Below are positions 49,121 through 59,836 of a stretch of 64,000 bases of DNA, piece by piece. The translations under genes were made by a program, and so were the position numbers. The notes under the pieces were generated by a model. It saw nothing but the letters and a program-made list of their open reading frames with translations, did no database searches and was not told the origin of the DNA. Source of the stretch: Streptomyces monomycini (GTDB lineage Bacteria; Actinomycetota; Actinomycetes; Streptomycetales; Streptomycetaceae); assembly GCF_022271435.1 (NCBI RefSeq), contig NZ_JAFIQY010000006.1, positions 1-64,000 on the forward strand, in the 5' to 3' direction. The stretch's first letter is position 1. Every line of letters begins with the position of its first letter.

Positions 49121-49791
49121 CGCGTCCGCCCCCGCGCCCACCCCGGCCCCAGCCGCTGCACCACCTCGAACAGCACCTCCATCAGCAGCGCGAACACCGC
49201 CACGATCACCGCCCCCGCGACCACCTGCGGCGTACTCGCCAGGTTGAACCCCGCGGTGATGATCCGCCCGAGCCCGCCCCCGCCGACCAGCGCGGCCAGC
49301 GTCGCCGTGGCGACCAGCTGCACCGCCGCGATCCGCACCCCGGTCAGCATCAGCGGCAGCGCCAGCGGCACCTCCACCCGCCGCACCAGCTGCCCGCCGG
49401 ACATCCCCATCCCGCGCGCCGCCTCCACCACGTCCCGGTCCACCTCCCGCATCCCGACGTAGGCGTTGGTCAGCAGCGGCGGCAGCGCGAACAGCACCAG
49501 CGCGATGAACGTCGGCCAGTCCCCGTGCCGGCCGAGCGGGGTCAGCAGGAGCAGCACCAGCACGGCGAAGGTGGGCACGGCGCGCCCGACGTTGGCGAGG
49601 TTGACGGCCAGCGCGCCGCCGCGGCCGAGGTGTCCGAGGGTGACGGCGACGGGCAGCGCGATCAGGCAGGCGGCGATCAGGCAGCCGACCGTCAGCAGCA
49701 GGTGTTCCGTGAGGCGGTGCCAGATCCCGTTCTCACCGGCCCAGTTGGTGCCCGTACCGAGCCAGGTCCAGACGTCTCCGAGCGTCTTCAT
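49117..49791 (-). CDS. osmoprotectant ABC transporter permease 1
   Basis: The 224-aa integral membrane protein has the OpuCB/D fold, with about six helices (LLLTVGCLIAACLIALPVAV, VGRAVPTFAVLVLLLL, LVLFALPPLLTNAYVG). The EAA loop is VVEAARGMGMSGGQLVRRVE. Its start overlaps the preceding permease stop (ATGA), and its own stop overlaps the binding-protein start. The translational coupling points to a complex of the two permeases. Confidence 0.93.
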   Translation of the reverse strand: MKTLGDVWTWLGTGTNWAGENGIWHRLTEHLLLTVGCLIAACLIALPVAVTLGHLGRGGALAVNLANVGRAVPTFAVLVLLLLTPLGRHGDWPTFIALVLFALPPLLTNAYVGMREVDRDVVEAARGMGMSGGQLVRRVEVPLALPLMLTGVRIAAVQLVATATLAALVGGGGLGRIITAGFNLASTPQVVAGAVIVAVFALLMEVLFEVVQRLGPGWARGRTR

Positions 49792-50459
49792 GCGCGTCGC
49801 CACGGCGTCAGCAGCCGTTCCAGGCCGAGCAGCAGCAGATCGAAGGCGACGGCGATGACGACACACAGCACGGACGCCGTCAGCACCTGCGCCTTGAAGA
49901 ACGAGTTCATCCCGGCGTAGATCAGGTTTCCCAGCCCGCCGTGGCCGACGATCGCACCGATCGTCGTCAGCGCGACGGCGGAGACGGCCGCGATGCGCAG
50001 CCCGGCCATCGCGGCGGGCACCGCCAGCGGCAGTTCGACGGCCAGCAGCTGCCGCAGCGGCCCGTACCCCATGCCGCGGGCCGCCTCCTTCGCCTCCTCC
50101 GGTACGCCGGCCAGGCCCGCCAGGATGTTCCGTACGAGCAGGGTCAGGGAGTACAGCGCCAGGCCCACGACGACCAAGGTGGACGACAGCCCGTACAGCG
50201 GCAGCAGCAGCGAGAACATCGCCAGCGACGGAATCGTGTAGAGCACGGTGGTGACGCCCAGCACCGGCCCCGCCGTCCAGCGCCACCGGCTCGCGATCAG
50301 CGCCAGCGGCAGCGCGACCACCAGGCCGAGCAGCACGGAGACCACGGTCAGGTGCAGGTGCTGGAGCGTGGCGTCGAGGAGGATGTGGCGGCGGGTGGCG
50401 AGGTAATCGCCGCAGATCCAGTCGTTGCGGGCCAGGCAGTCGTCCGGAGGGGCGGTCAC
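49788..50459 (-). CDS. osmoprotectant ABC transporter permease 2
   Basis: The 223-aa permease is first in the operon. It starts with GTG 50459 (MTAPPDDCLARNDWICGDYL). Hydrophobic helices include LTVVSVLLGLVVALPLALIA and VLYTIPSLAMFSLLLPLYGL. The EAA loop is EEAKEAARGMGYGPLRQLLA. The N-terminal cysteines are periplasmic-facing or cytosolic by prediction only. It pairs with the permease it overlaps. Confidence 0.92.
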   Translation of the reverse strand: MTAPPDDCLARNDWICGDYLATRRHILLDATLQHLHLTVVSVLLGLVVALPLALIASRWRWTAGPVLGVTTVLYTIPSLAMFSLLLPLYGLSSTLVVVGLALYSLTLLVRNILAGLAGVPEEAKEAARGMGYGPLRQLLAVELPLAVPAAMAGLRIAAVSAVALTTIGAIVGHGGLGNLIYAGMNSFFKAQVLTASVLCVVIAVAFDLLLLGLERLLTPWRRA

Positions 50460-50537
50460 GACAGCAGTCCACCGCGCCGCGGGGCGGGTGTCCTGCCGGG
50501 CGGGCCGGACGGGTGAGGGCCGGTACCGGTGCTTCCC

Positions 50538-51821
<1,284 letters not shown>

Positions 51822-52388
51822 GCGCCCACATCTCCCGTCACCCGTACGAGGGTTGTCCGGTCCTCCGGACCGCCGCCAGGGTCAACGGACGTCCGGTCGA
51901 TGGGTCACTACACGGGCCACGCCCACCACGGGCCCGCCGCCTCCGCCGCCCCGCTCCGACGCGCCCGCCCCTCCCGCCACACCCCCGCTTGACGTGCGCA
52001 GACGCATACGCCACCCGTCTCGCACGCCGTCTCTCCGCAACCTCCACCCCTCCCTCACCACCCCGCACCGCACAAACATCCGCCTCGTCGGCCGTCACAC
52101 CTCCTCCCTGCCGCTCGCCCCCTCTCCGTCACTCCCGCCCCTTCGCACATCCGCCCACCGCACATACGCTCTCCACACACACGCCCCACCCGCACACCCC
52201 CCACCACCACTCGCACCCCTACACCACCCCGCTACACAAAACACCCAAACGGGGCGTGCCGCGAGACGCGCGGGCTCCCACGATGGGACCGGCCCAGGCG
52301 GCTACCCTTACGTGTCCGGCCTGGTCAGGGACATGTCCGCGCTTCTCGGACATTCGCCGCACCCCACACACGCTAGAGAGGTTCGCCG
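51822..52388. other. 567-bp divergent intergenic region, strongly C/A-rich on the + strand
   Basis: The space between the esterase (-) and vWA (+) genes has no convincing ORF. From about 51930 to 52250 the + strand is very rich in C and A with little G, an asymmetry unlike any other stretch here. I saw no clear operator or hairpin. It must contain both promoters. Confidence 0.45.
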
Positions 52389-53780
52389 ATGGGCATTCGG
52401 AGTCTGCTGCGCAACGCTTTCGGTCGCTCCAAGGCGGCCCGCGAGGAATCGAACACCGCGGCGAGCGGCACCGGGGCGCCGGAAGCGGCGACGATCCCGG
52501 AGGCCCGCGAAGAGGCCACCCCGGAACCCGCCACACCCCGCGACCCCGCCGTCCCCACCGCCCGTACGGCCCCCGCCGACCCCCCGGCCGCCTCCCTCCC
52601 GGCCCAGGCCACCCGCCCCGACACCACACCCTCGGCCGAGGACTCGGCCACCGACCTCGTCTCCCAGGCCTTCGACGCGCCGAAGCCGACGCGGGAGGCG
52701 GAGCCGACGACGGCGGTCACGGAAGCGGCTGCGGAAGCCGAGGCGAAGCGCGAGAGCGACGCGAAGCCCGAGAGCGACGCGAAGCCCGAGAGCGACGCGA
52801 AGCCCGAAGGCGAGGCGCCCGAGGCGAAGCCGGAGCCGGTGGTCGAGGCGAAGCCGGAGGCCGTGGTCGAGCCGAAACCGGAAGCCGTGGTCGAAGCGAA
52901 GCCGGTGCCCGCGGCCGACGCGAAGCCCGAACCCGAGGTGACGACCGAGGCCCAGCCCAAGCCCCGGCCCGAGCCCGAGGCCGAGGCCGAACCCGAGCCC
53001 GTAACCGACACGACGCAGGTGGCCGACCCGGAACCCGTGACCGGGACCGACCCCGCCCCCGCCCCCGCCTCCCTCACCAAGGTAGAAGCCCAGGCTCCCG
53101 CCCTCGTCAGCCTCTACAAGGCCGCCCGGGTCTCCCTGGAGAAGCAGGGGCTGGCCACCCAGCGCGCCGCGGTCTACCTCGTTCTCGACCGCTCGGGATC
53201 GATGCGCAACTACTACAAGGACGGCACGGTCCAGCACCTGGCCGAGCAGGCCCTCGGCCTGTCCGCCAACCTCGACGACGACGGCACCGTACCGGTGGTC
53301 TTCTTCTCCACCGACGTCGACGGGACCGCCGACCTCGACCTGGCCAACTACTCCGGCCGCATCGAGGAGTTGCACGCGGGCCTCGGCCACATGGGCCGTA
53401 CGAACTACCACTGGGCGATCAACGCCGTGATCGAGCACTACGAGAAGTCCGGCGCCACCGATCCCGCCTTCGTCATCTTCCAGACGGACGGCGCCCCCAC
53501 GTCCAAGCCGGCCGCCGAGAAGGCGCTCTGCGAGGCCGCGAAGCTGCCCATCTTCTGGCAGTTCGTCGGCTTCGGCGACCCGGACGCCAAGGGCTTCGAC
53601 TTCCTCCGCAAGCTGGACGACCTGGCCGTACCGGAGAAGCGCGTGGTCGACAACGCGGGCTTCTTCCACGCCGGCCGCGACCCGCGCGCCCTCGCCGACG
53701 CCGACCTCTACCAGCAGCTCATGGTCGAGTTCCCCGCCTGGCTCCAGGAAGCCCGCACCGCCGGCATCCTCCCCGCCTGA
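52389..53780 (+). CDS. vWA-domain protein with repetitive acidic linker (TerF/TerY-like)
   Basis: The 463-aa cytosolic protein has a short basic N-terminus (MGIRSLLRNAFGRSKAAREE) and a long Ala/Pro/Glu/Lys linker (about residues 20-225). A C-terminal von Willebrand A domain follows with the metal-site DRSGSM (D267, S269, S271) and later FQTDGAP. The end WQFVGFGDPDAKGFDFLRKL and VVDNAGFFHAG matches vWA proteins of tellurite-resistance (Ter) systems. ATG 52389 has AGAGAGG upstream. The linker has a perfect 18-bp repeat in three copies at 52751-52804. A terminator follows. Confidence 0.9.
   Translation: MGIRSLLRNAFGRSKAAREESNTAASGTGAPEAATIPEAREEATPEPATPRDPAVPTARTAPADPPAASLPAQATRPDTTPSAEDSATDLVSQAFDAPKPTREAEPTTAVTEAAAEAEAKRESDAKPESDAKPESDAKPEGEAPEAKPEPVVEAKPEAVVEPKPEAVVEAKPVPAADAKPEPEVTTEAQPKPRPEPEAEAEPEPVTDTTQVADPEPVTGTDPAPAPASLTKVEAQAPALVSLYKAARVSLEKQGLATQRAAVYLVLDRSGSMRNYYKDGTVQHLAEQALGLSANLDDDGTVPVVFFSTDVDGTADLDLANYSGRIEELHAGLGHMGRTNYHWAINAVIEHYEKSGATDPAFVIFQTDGAPTSKPAAEKALCEAAKLPIFWQFVGFGDPDAKGFDFLRKLDDLAVPEKRVVDNAGFFHAGRDPRALADADLYQQLMVEFPAWLQEARTAGILPA
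52751..52804 (+). repeat. three perfect 18-bp repeats in the vWA linker
   Basis: The unit, read as SDAKPE in the protein, occurs three times in tandem without error. It extends an acidic linker before the vWA domain. Confidence 0.92.
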
Positions 53781-53807
53781 CGCTTCACCCCCACCACCCC
53801 CACCCCC

Positions 53808-53848
53808 CACCGGTCGCGGCCGGGCCGGACGGCCCGCCGCGACCGGTG
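53808..53848 (+). terminator. extended hairpin terminator after the vWA gene
   Basis: A 13-bp outer stem (CACCGGTCGCGGC / GCCGCGACCGGTG) and a 5-bp inner stem, separated by one bulged C, follow the vWA stop by 27 bases. Confidence 0.88.
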
Positions 53849-53989
53849 CCTTTCCTGACCCGTCCCGGCACTGGTTGAATTCTTCACGACACCATCGGTC
53901 CGGCTCGTTCCCACCGACCTCAGCTCCCCTGTCAGTGCCATGTGTAAGAGTGTTACCGCTTGGACCACACGGGGGTGGGGGGAACCGCT

Positions 53990-54469
53990 ATGCCATTGAC
54001 CGAAGAGATCGCCGGTATGTACGCCTACGAGGGTGACCCGACGGCACTGGTCGGCGAATTCCGCCGCACCAGCGTCTTGGTGCCCGTATCCGACGACGGG
54101 CTCATGTCCGCCGAATGGGGCGGAATACGCTGGCTCTACGCGTTCACGGACGAAGAAGCGCTCAGCCGTTTCGCCCTCGCCAGGGGAAGTAGCCCGGACA
54201 CTCGTTGGCAGTATGTGTCCGCACTCGGCGCCCGCCTGCTCGACGTCGTCATTCCCGCCGTGAAAGGGCCGGCCGGTGTAGCTCTGGACGCCGGTAGCGA
54301 ACAGGGGATGCTGTTCCCGCCCGCGCCCGGAATCGTGCCGGACTCCGTCGCCGTCCGCACCGATGCCGACGCTGTCAACGCTCCCGACGCCCCCGCCACT
54401 GCCGACACAGCCGAAGAACAAGCGTCGCCGCCCGGCACCACGCCCGGCCAGGACGGTGCGCGAATATGA
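53990..54469 (+). CDS. SseB-like domain protein
   Basis: The 159-aa cytosolic protein has an SseB-type N-terminal domain: TALVGEFRRTSVLVPVSDDG, GGIRWLYAFTDEEALSRFAL and LLDVVIPAVKGPAGVALDAG, ending in MLFPPAP. In Streptomyces, SseB-like genes often accompany WXG100/T7SS-type toxin clusters. ATG 53990 has GGGGGGAA upstream. It overlaps the following WXG-like gene by ATGA. The C-terminal 30 residues are an Ala/Asp-rich tail. A chaperone-like role is inferred. Confidence 0.8.
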   Translation: MPLTEEIAGMYAYEGDPTALVGEFRRTSVLVPVSDDGLMSAEWGGIRWLYAFTDEEALSRFALARGSSPDTRWQYVSALGARLLDVVIPAVKGPAGVALDAGSEQGMLFPPAPGIVPDSVAVRTDADAVNAPDAPATADTAEEQASPPGTTPGQDGARI

Positions 54470-55083
54470 CCGCAGGGGGCGGTTACAAGCTCGACCAGCA
54501 GGCCCTTCAGCAGGTCAGCAAAGGCATCAACGACACCATCTCGGAACTCAAAGAGCTGGGATTCGACAGCCAGGCACAACTCGGCCACGGCTTCGAGAAG
54601 CTCCAATTGACCGGTATGGAAGCCGGACATGCGGAACTGGCCTCGACTTTCGAGACGTTCTGCGAACGCTGGACCTGGGGAGTGCGCGCCCTGGTGCACG
54701 AAGCCAATTCCTTCGCCCGCCGCCTCGACCTGTCGGCCGGTCTTTACCACGAGCAGGAACAGTACGTTTCCGACCAGCTGAAGATCACGACGAATGCGGC
54801 GATCGGCGACCCGTCACTGTCCTCGGAAGAGATCAAGAAGAAGTCCTGGGAGCAGATCCGCGACGACAACCCGATCACTCAGATCAGGGACGCCGACTAC
54901 GACATCAACTCGGCCGCCACAAGAGAGTCGTTCGAGCGGGTCAACTCGTCGTGGGAGCAGACGAAGCAGGACTGGTCCACGTCCAAGTGGGCGGGCGACG
55001 CCGACCACAACCTGGCCCTCAAGGCCATGGGGACCGGCCGGGACCGGCCCGGGAACACGCACGACGACGGGGACGAGAGCTGA
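54466..55083 (+). CDS. WXG100-like/T7SS accessory helical protein
   Basis: The 205-aa helical protein has the layout of an ESX-type partner: LDQQALQQVSKGINDTISEL, CERWTWGVRALVHEANSFAR and QEQYVSDQLKITTNAA. No signal peptide is present. A C-terminal part carries WEQIRDDNPITQ and WEQTKQDWSTSKW. Its start overlaps the SseB-like gene and its stop overlaps the toxin start (TGATG), so all three are coupled. It probably helps secrete the toxin by a type VII-like route; this is inferred from position. Confidence 0.75.
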   Translation: MTAGGGYKLDQQALQQVSKGINDTISELKELGFDSQAQLGHGFEKLQLTGMEAGHAELASTFETFCERWTWGVRALVHEANSFARRLDLSAGLYHEQEQYVSDQLKITTNAAIGDPSLSSEEIKKKSWEQIRDDNPITQIRDADYDINSAATRESFERVNSSWEQTKQDWSTSKWAGDADHNLALKAMGTGRDRPGNTHDDGDES

Positions 55084-58000
55084 TGGGCATCCTCGACGGC
55101 CTGGGCCATGTCGTCGACACGGTGGCCGACAAGGCCGGTGATGTCGTTGACGGAACCAAGGAGAAGCTGGGCGAGGGGGTCGAGTTCGTCGCCGACAAGA
55201 CCGCCGACGCCCTGGACTCGGTCGGCGCGGAAGGAGTGGCCGACAAGGTCCGCTCCGCGGGCGAGGACGTCGCCGACAACCTCGGCGCCCACGTCGAGGA
55301 ACGGAACCTGGGCGAGACCGACGACCCCAAGGCCCTGGTCCACGGCGACGCCTCCGCGATCAACGAGTCCGCCGCGCACCTGAAGGACTTCTACGCCGCC
55401 TTCGAACGGGTCGGCCAGGGCCTGCGCAAGCTGGACTCCGGCGGCTGGGAGGGCAAGGCGGCGGACAGCTTCCACGAGGAGTTCGACGCCCACCCGAAGC
55501 AGTGGATGCAGGCGGCGGACGCCTGCGAAGCCGCGGGCAAGGCACTCCACGCGTACGGGGAGACGGTCTCCTGGGCCCAGAGCAAGGCCGAGACGGCCAT
55601 CCACAAGTACAAGGCCGCGCAGGACGCCACCAAGAAGGCCATGGATGCCCACCAAACCCAGGTCGACTCGTACAACGCCAAGGCGGACGCGTACAACGCC
55701 GCCTTGGCGAAGAACACCGACCCGGGCCAGAAGCCCCAGCAGCCGGGCGCCTTCTCCGACCCCGGTGCGGAAGGGCGCAAGGCCGCCCAGGAACTGCTCA
55801 AGAACGCCCGTCACCAGCGGGACGAAGCCGCCGAGCGCGCCCAGCACGCCATCAGCCAGGCGCTGGCCCACGCGCCGCGGGAGCCCAAGTTCACCCAGCA
55901 GTTCGTCTCCGACGTGGCGGACGGAGCGGTGTCCGGCGGGATCCAGCTGATGCACGTGGCAGGCGGTGTGCTCCGGACCGGGGCCGAGACGGTGAAGCTG
56001 GTCCGTACGGTCAATCCGCTGGACGTCTACAACATCACCCACCCCTTCCAGTTCATGTCCAACGTCTCCACCACCCTCATGGGACTCACCACCACGGTGG
56101 CCCATCCCGAGCGGCTGCCCAAGGCCCTGCTGGGTACGGGCTGGGGGAGTGACCCTGGGGACGCGACAGGGGCCCTGATCGGCAACCTCTTCGGCGGCAA
56201 GGGGGCCGGCGGCCTGGTCAAGGGCGCCGCGAAAGCCGGTGCGAAGGGGGTCGCCAAGGACTCTGCGCGCGCCGCGGTCAAGGACGGCGGCAAGACCGCC
56301 CTTCGCGACCGCGCCCGCCGCGCCTGGTGCAAGACATTCGGCAGCGACCCGATCGACATGGCCACCGGCCGCATGATCCTGCCGCAGACGGACATCACCC
56401 TGCCCGGCAGCCTCCCGCTCGCCTTCACCCGGACCTTCGAGTCGTCCTACCGGACCGGCCGCTGGTTCGGCCCCACCTGGATGAGCACCGTCGACCAGCG
56501 CCTGGAGATCGACGCCGAAGGGGTCGTCCTGATCGGCGAGGAAGGCAACCTGCTCGCCTATCCCCATCCGGCCGTCGGCGTCCCCACCCTGCCCGTCGAG
56601 GGTGAGGGCCACCCGCTGGAGCGCACCCCGGACGGCGACTACGTCGTCACCGACCCGGTCGGCGGCACCCGCTGGTACTTCACCACGTACACCGACGACA
56701 CCGCAGTCCTCGACGAGATCTCCGACCGCCACGGCAACCGTCACACCTTCGACTACGACGAGACCGGTACACCGACCGTCATCACCCACAGCGCCGGTTA
56801 CCGCCTGCTGTTCACGACCGAGGCGGGCCGCATCACCGCCCTGCACCTGGCAGGAGCGGCCTCCGGAGGCGGTGACCAACTCCTCCGCCGCTACGGCTAC
56901 GACGAATCCGGCAACCTCACCACCGTCACCGACTCCTCCGCCCGGCCCCTGCACTTCACCTACGACACCGACGACCGCATCACCTCGTGGACGGACACCA
57001 ACAACAGCTCGTACAGCTACGCGTACGACGACCAGCACCGCTGCATCTGGCAGAGCGGCACCGAAGGGCACCTGCGCGCGCACTTCGACTGGGGCGCCCC
57101 CGATCCCGACACCGGGCTGCGGAGCAACCTCCACCACAACTCCCACGGCCAGGTGACCCGCCACCTGGTCAACGACCGCCATCAGATCGTCGCCACCACC
57201 GACCCCACCGGCGCCACGACCCGTACGGTCCGCGACGCCCGGCACCGCGTGCTGTCCGTGACCGACCCGCTCGGACGCACGACCCGTTTCACGTACGACG
57301 ACGCAGGCCGCCCCACGGAGACCACCCTTCCCGACGGCAGCCGCACCACGTCCACGTACAACGACCTCGGCCTGCCGCTGACCACCACGGGACCGGACGG
57401 CACCACCTGGTCCCACACCTACGACCTCGGCGGCAACCGCACCTCCTCCACGGACCCCGCAGGCGCGACCACGCACTACGCCTACGACTCCCGGGGCCAC
57501 CTCTCCTCCGTCACCGACGCACTCGGCAACACCATCCGCCTCTACTGCGACGAGGCAGGGCTGCCGCTCTCCACCACCGACCCGCGCGGCGCCCGCACCC
57601 ACTACCGCCGCGACGCCTTCGGCCGCATCACCTCCGTCACGGACCCGCTCGGCGAGACCACCCACCTCGTATGGACCGTCGAAGGACAGCTCGCCACCCG
57701 CATCGACCCCACCGGCGCCGCCGAACACTGGACGTACGACGGCGAGGGCAACCGCACCTCCCACACCGACGCCATCGGTCAGGTCACCCGCTTCGCCTAC
57801 ACCCACTTCGACCTGCTCGCCGCCCGCACCGACCCGGACGGCACCCGCCACACCTTCACCCACGACACCGAGCTACGCCTGACCCAGGTCACCAACCCCC
57901 AGGGGCTGACCTGGAACTACGCCTACGACAGCGCCGGCCGCCTGTCCTGCGAGACCGACTTCGACGACCGGGTCCTCACCTACACCCACGACGCGGCGGG

Positions 58001-59831
58001 CCAACTGGCCACCCGCACGGACGCCCTGTCCCAGACCACCACCTACACCTACACCCGCCTCGGCCACCTCGCCGAGAAGGACGCCGCGGGCCGCATCACC
58101 ACCTACGCGTACGACGCGGCCGGCCGCCTCCTCCGCACCGGCAACCCCGACGCGTCGATCACCTGCACCCGAGACGCCCTCGGCCGCGTCACCTCCGAAA
58201 CCGTCGACGACCGCACGCTCTCCTTTACCTACGACGCCCTCGGCCGCCGCACCTCCCGTACGACACCCACCGGTGCCACCACCACCTACACCTACGACGC
58301 CGCCGGCAACCGCACCCACATGTCGGCCTCCGGCCACCCGATCGCCTTCGACCACGACCCTGCCGGCCGCGAAACCGCCCGCCACCTCTCCGACGCCCTC
58401 ACCCTCACCCAGTCCTGGGACCCCACGGGCCGCCTCACCTCCCAGACCCTCGGCGCCACGACCACCAGCACGACACCCCAGCCCTCGGCATCTCTCCTCT
58501 CCCGCACCTACACCTACCGCCCCGACGGCAGCCTCACCGGCATCCACGACTCCGCCCGCGGCCACCGCACCTTCGACCTCGACCGCGCGGGCCGCGTCAC
58601 GGCGGTCAACGCCGCGAACTGGTCGGAGACCTACGCCTACGACGAGTCCGGCAATCAGACCCACGCCACCTGGCCCACCGACCACCCCGGCGCCGCCGCA
58701 CAGGGGTCCCGCTCCTACACCGGCACCCGCATCAACCAGGCCGGCTCCATCCGCTACGAACACGACGCCCTCGGCCGCGTAACCCTCCGCCAGAAAACCC
58801 GCCTCTCCCGCAAGCCGGACACCTGGCACTACACCTGGAACGCGGAAGACCGCCTCACCACCGTCACCACCCCCGACGGCACCCCCTGGCGCTACACCTA
58901 CGACCCCCTGGGCCGCCGCACCGCCAAACACCGCCTGTCCCCCGACGGCACCGCACTCCTCGAATCCACCCACTTCACCTGGGACGGCCCCACCCTCACC
59001 GAACAATCCACCACCACCCCGGCCTCCCCCCAGTCCGTCACCCTCACCTGGGACCACCAGGGCCTGACCCCCCTGACCCAAACCGAACGAAAGCTTTCTA
59101 CGTCCGGACTGTCCTCCGCGCCACAGCAGGTAATCGACGAGCGCTTCTTCAGCATCGTCACGGATCTGGTGGGCACTCCTACGGAGCTGGTTTCCGAGAC
59201 GGGCGAAGTGGCTTGGCAGTCGCGCCCCACCCTCTGGGGCACCACCACCTGGAACGCGGGCGCCACGGCGTACACACCGCTGCGGTTTCCGGGGCAGTAC
59301 TTCGACCCGGAGACTCAGCTTCACTTCAATTTTCACCGCTACTACGATCCAAGCTCATCCCGCTACCTCTCCACAGACCCCCTCGGCTTGTCCCCAGGGC
59401 CGAATCCCCGAACTTACGTATACAATCCCCACACTTCGTTCGACCCATTCGGCCTCTCCCCCTGCCCCAACAACGTCGCCTTGGGCCTCCGTAAACACGG
59501 ACTGAGAGAGTTCGCCGACAACAACAACTTCACCCATTACCTGGATGATTGGCAAACTTGGGAAGCCGAGGTCCGAGCGGCAGCCCATAATCCTGACGTA
59601 CACCTGCACATACCACTTGACGGCTTTTCCGGAGCCACCCCGTTCGATAAATTCATGAAGGCGTACGAGAGCGGAATGGGGAACGACTGGTATGCAACAG
59701 AAAGAGAGATGTACCACGTCGGAAAGTCGGTACGACTGGAAGACAGACCTTGGGACAGTATAACGTTCTACAAGGACGGAAAAAAGATCACTGTGGCCAA
59801 ACCAGAATCATGGCCAATGCCCGGGAGGTAA
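55083..59831 (+). CDS. Rhs/YD-repeat polymorphic toxin with T7SS-type N-terminus
   Basis: The 1582-aa protein starts with a helical secretion domain (residues 1-250) that carries the WxG-like GGWEGK (W122). A DUF6531-like start of the Rhs shell follows near residue 422 (DPIDMATGRMILPQTDITLP). About 800 residues of YD repeats come next (YDAAGRL, YDALGRR). The shell closes at YYDPSSSRYLSTDPLGL and DPFGLSPC (near 1420-1459). The last 123 residues are a variable toxin tip with GLREFADNNNFTHYL, DVHLHIPLDGF and WDSITFYKDGK. I recall this pattern from type 27 polymorphic toxins. The tip is followed five bases later by the immunity gene. Confidence 0.9.
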   Translation: MGILDGLGHVVDTVADKAGDVVDGTKEKLGEGVEFVADKTADALDSVGAEGVADKVRSAGEDVADNLGAHVEERNLGETDDPKALVHGDASAINESAAHLKDFYAAFERVGQGLRKLDSGGWEGKAADSFHEEFDAHPKQWMQAADACEAAGKALHAYGETVSWAQSKAETAIHKYKAAQDATKKAMDAHQTQVDSYNAKADAYNAALAKNTDPGQKPQQPGAFSDPGAEGRKAAQELLKNARHQRDEAAERAQHAISQALAHAPREPKFTQQFVSDVADGAVSGGIQLMHVAGGVLRTGAETVKLVRTVNPLDVYNITHPFQFMSNVSTTLMGLTTTVAHPERLPKALLGTGWGSDPGDATGALIGNLFGGKGAGGLVKGAAKAGAKGVAKDSARAAVKDGGKTALRDRARRAWCKTFGSDPIDMATGRMILPQTDITLPGSLPLAFTRTFESSYRTGRWFGPTWMSTVDQRLEIDAEGVVLIGEEGNLLAYPHPAVGVPTLPVEGEGHPLERTPDGDYVVTDPVGGTRWYFTTYTDDTAVLDEISDRHGNRHTFDYDETGTPTVITHSAGYRLLFTTEAGRITALHLAGAASGGGDQLLRRYGYDESGNLTTVTDSSARPLHFTYDTDDRITSWTDTNNSSYSYAYDDQHRCIWQSGTEGHLRAHFDWGAPDPDTGLRSNLHHNSHGQVTRHLVNDRHQIVATTDPTGATTRTVRDARHRVLSVTDPLGRTTRFTYDDAGRPTETTLPDGSRTTSTYNDLGLPLTTTGPDGTTWSHTYDLGGNRTSSTDPAGATTHYAYDSRGHLSSVTDALGNTIRLYCDEAGLPLSTTDPRGARTHYRRDAFGRITSVTDPLGETTHLVWTVEGQLATRIDPTGAAEHWTYDGEGNRTSHTDAIGQVTRFAYTHFDLLAARTDPDGTRHTFTHDTELRLTQVTNPQGLTWNYAYDSAGRLSCETDFDDRVLTYTHDAAGQLATRTDALSQTTTYTYTRLGHLAEKDAAGRITTYAYDAAGRLLRTGNPDASITCTRDALGRVTSETVDDRTLSFTYDALGRRTSRTTPTGATTTYTYDAAGNRTHMSASGHPIAFDHDPAGRETARHLSDALTLTQSWDPTGRLTSQTLGATTTSTTPQPSASLLSRTYTYRPDGSLTGIHDSARGHRTFDLDRAGRVTAVNAANWSETYAYDESGNQTHATWPTDHPGAAAQGSRSYTGTRINQAGSIRYEHDALGRVTLRQKTRLSRKPDTWHYTWNAEDRLTTVTTPDGTPWRYTYDPLGRRTAKHRLSPDGTALLESTHFTWDGPTLTEQSTTTPASPQSVTLTWDHQGLTPLTQTERKLSTSGLSSAPQQVIDERFFSIVTDLVGTPTELVSETGEVAWQSRPTLWGTTTWNAGATAYTPLRFPGQYFDPETQLHFNFHRYYDPSSSRYLSTDPLGLSPGPNPRTYVYNPHTSFDPFGLSPCPNNVALGLRKHGLREFADNNNFTHYLDDWQTWEAEVRAAAHNPDVHLHIPLDGFSGATPFDKFMKAYESGMGNDWYATEREMYHVGKSVRLEDRPWDSITFYKDGKKITVAKPESWPMPGR

Positions 59832-59836
59832 CGGAA

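Noticed and set aside
54897-57863. 988-codon minus-strand ORF inside the Rhs gene
   Set aside because: It mirrors the YD-repeat codon pattern and overlaps the coupled toxin cassette on the opposite strand.
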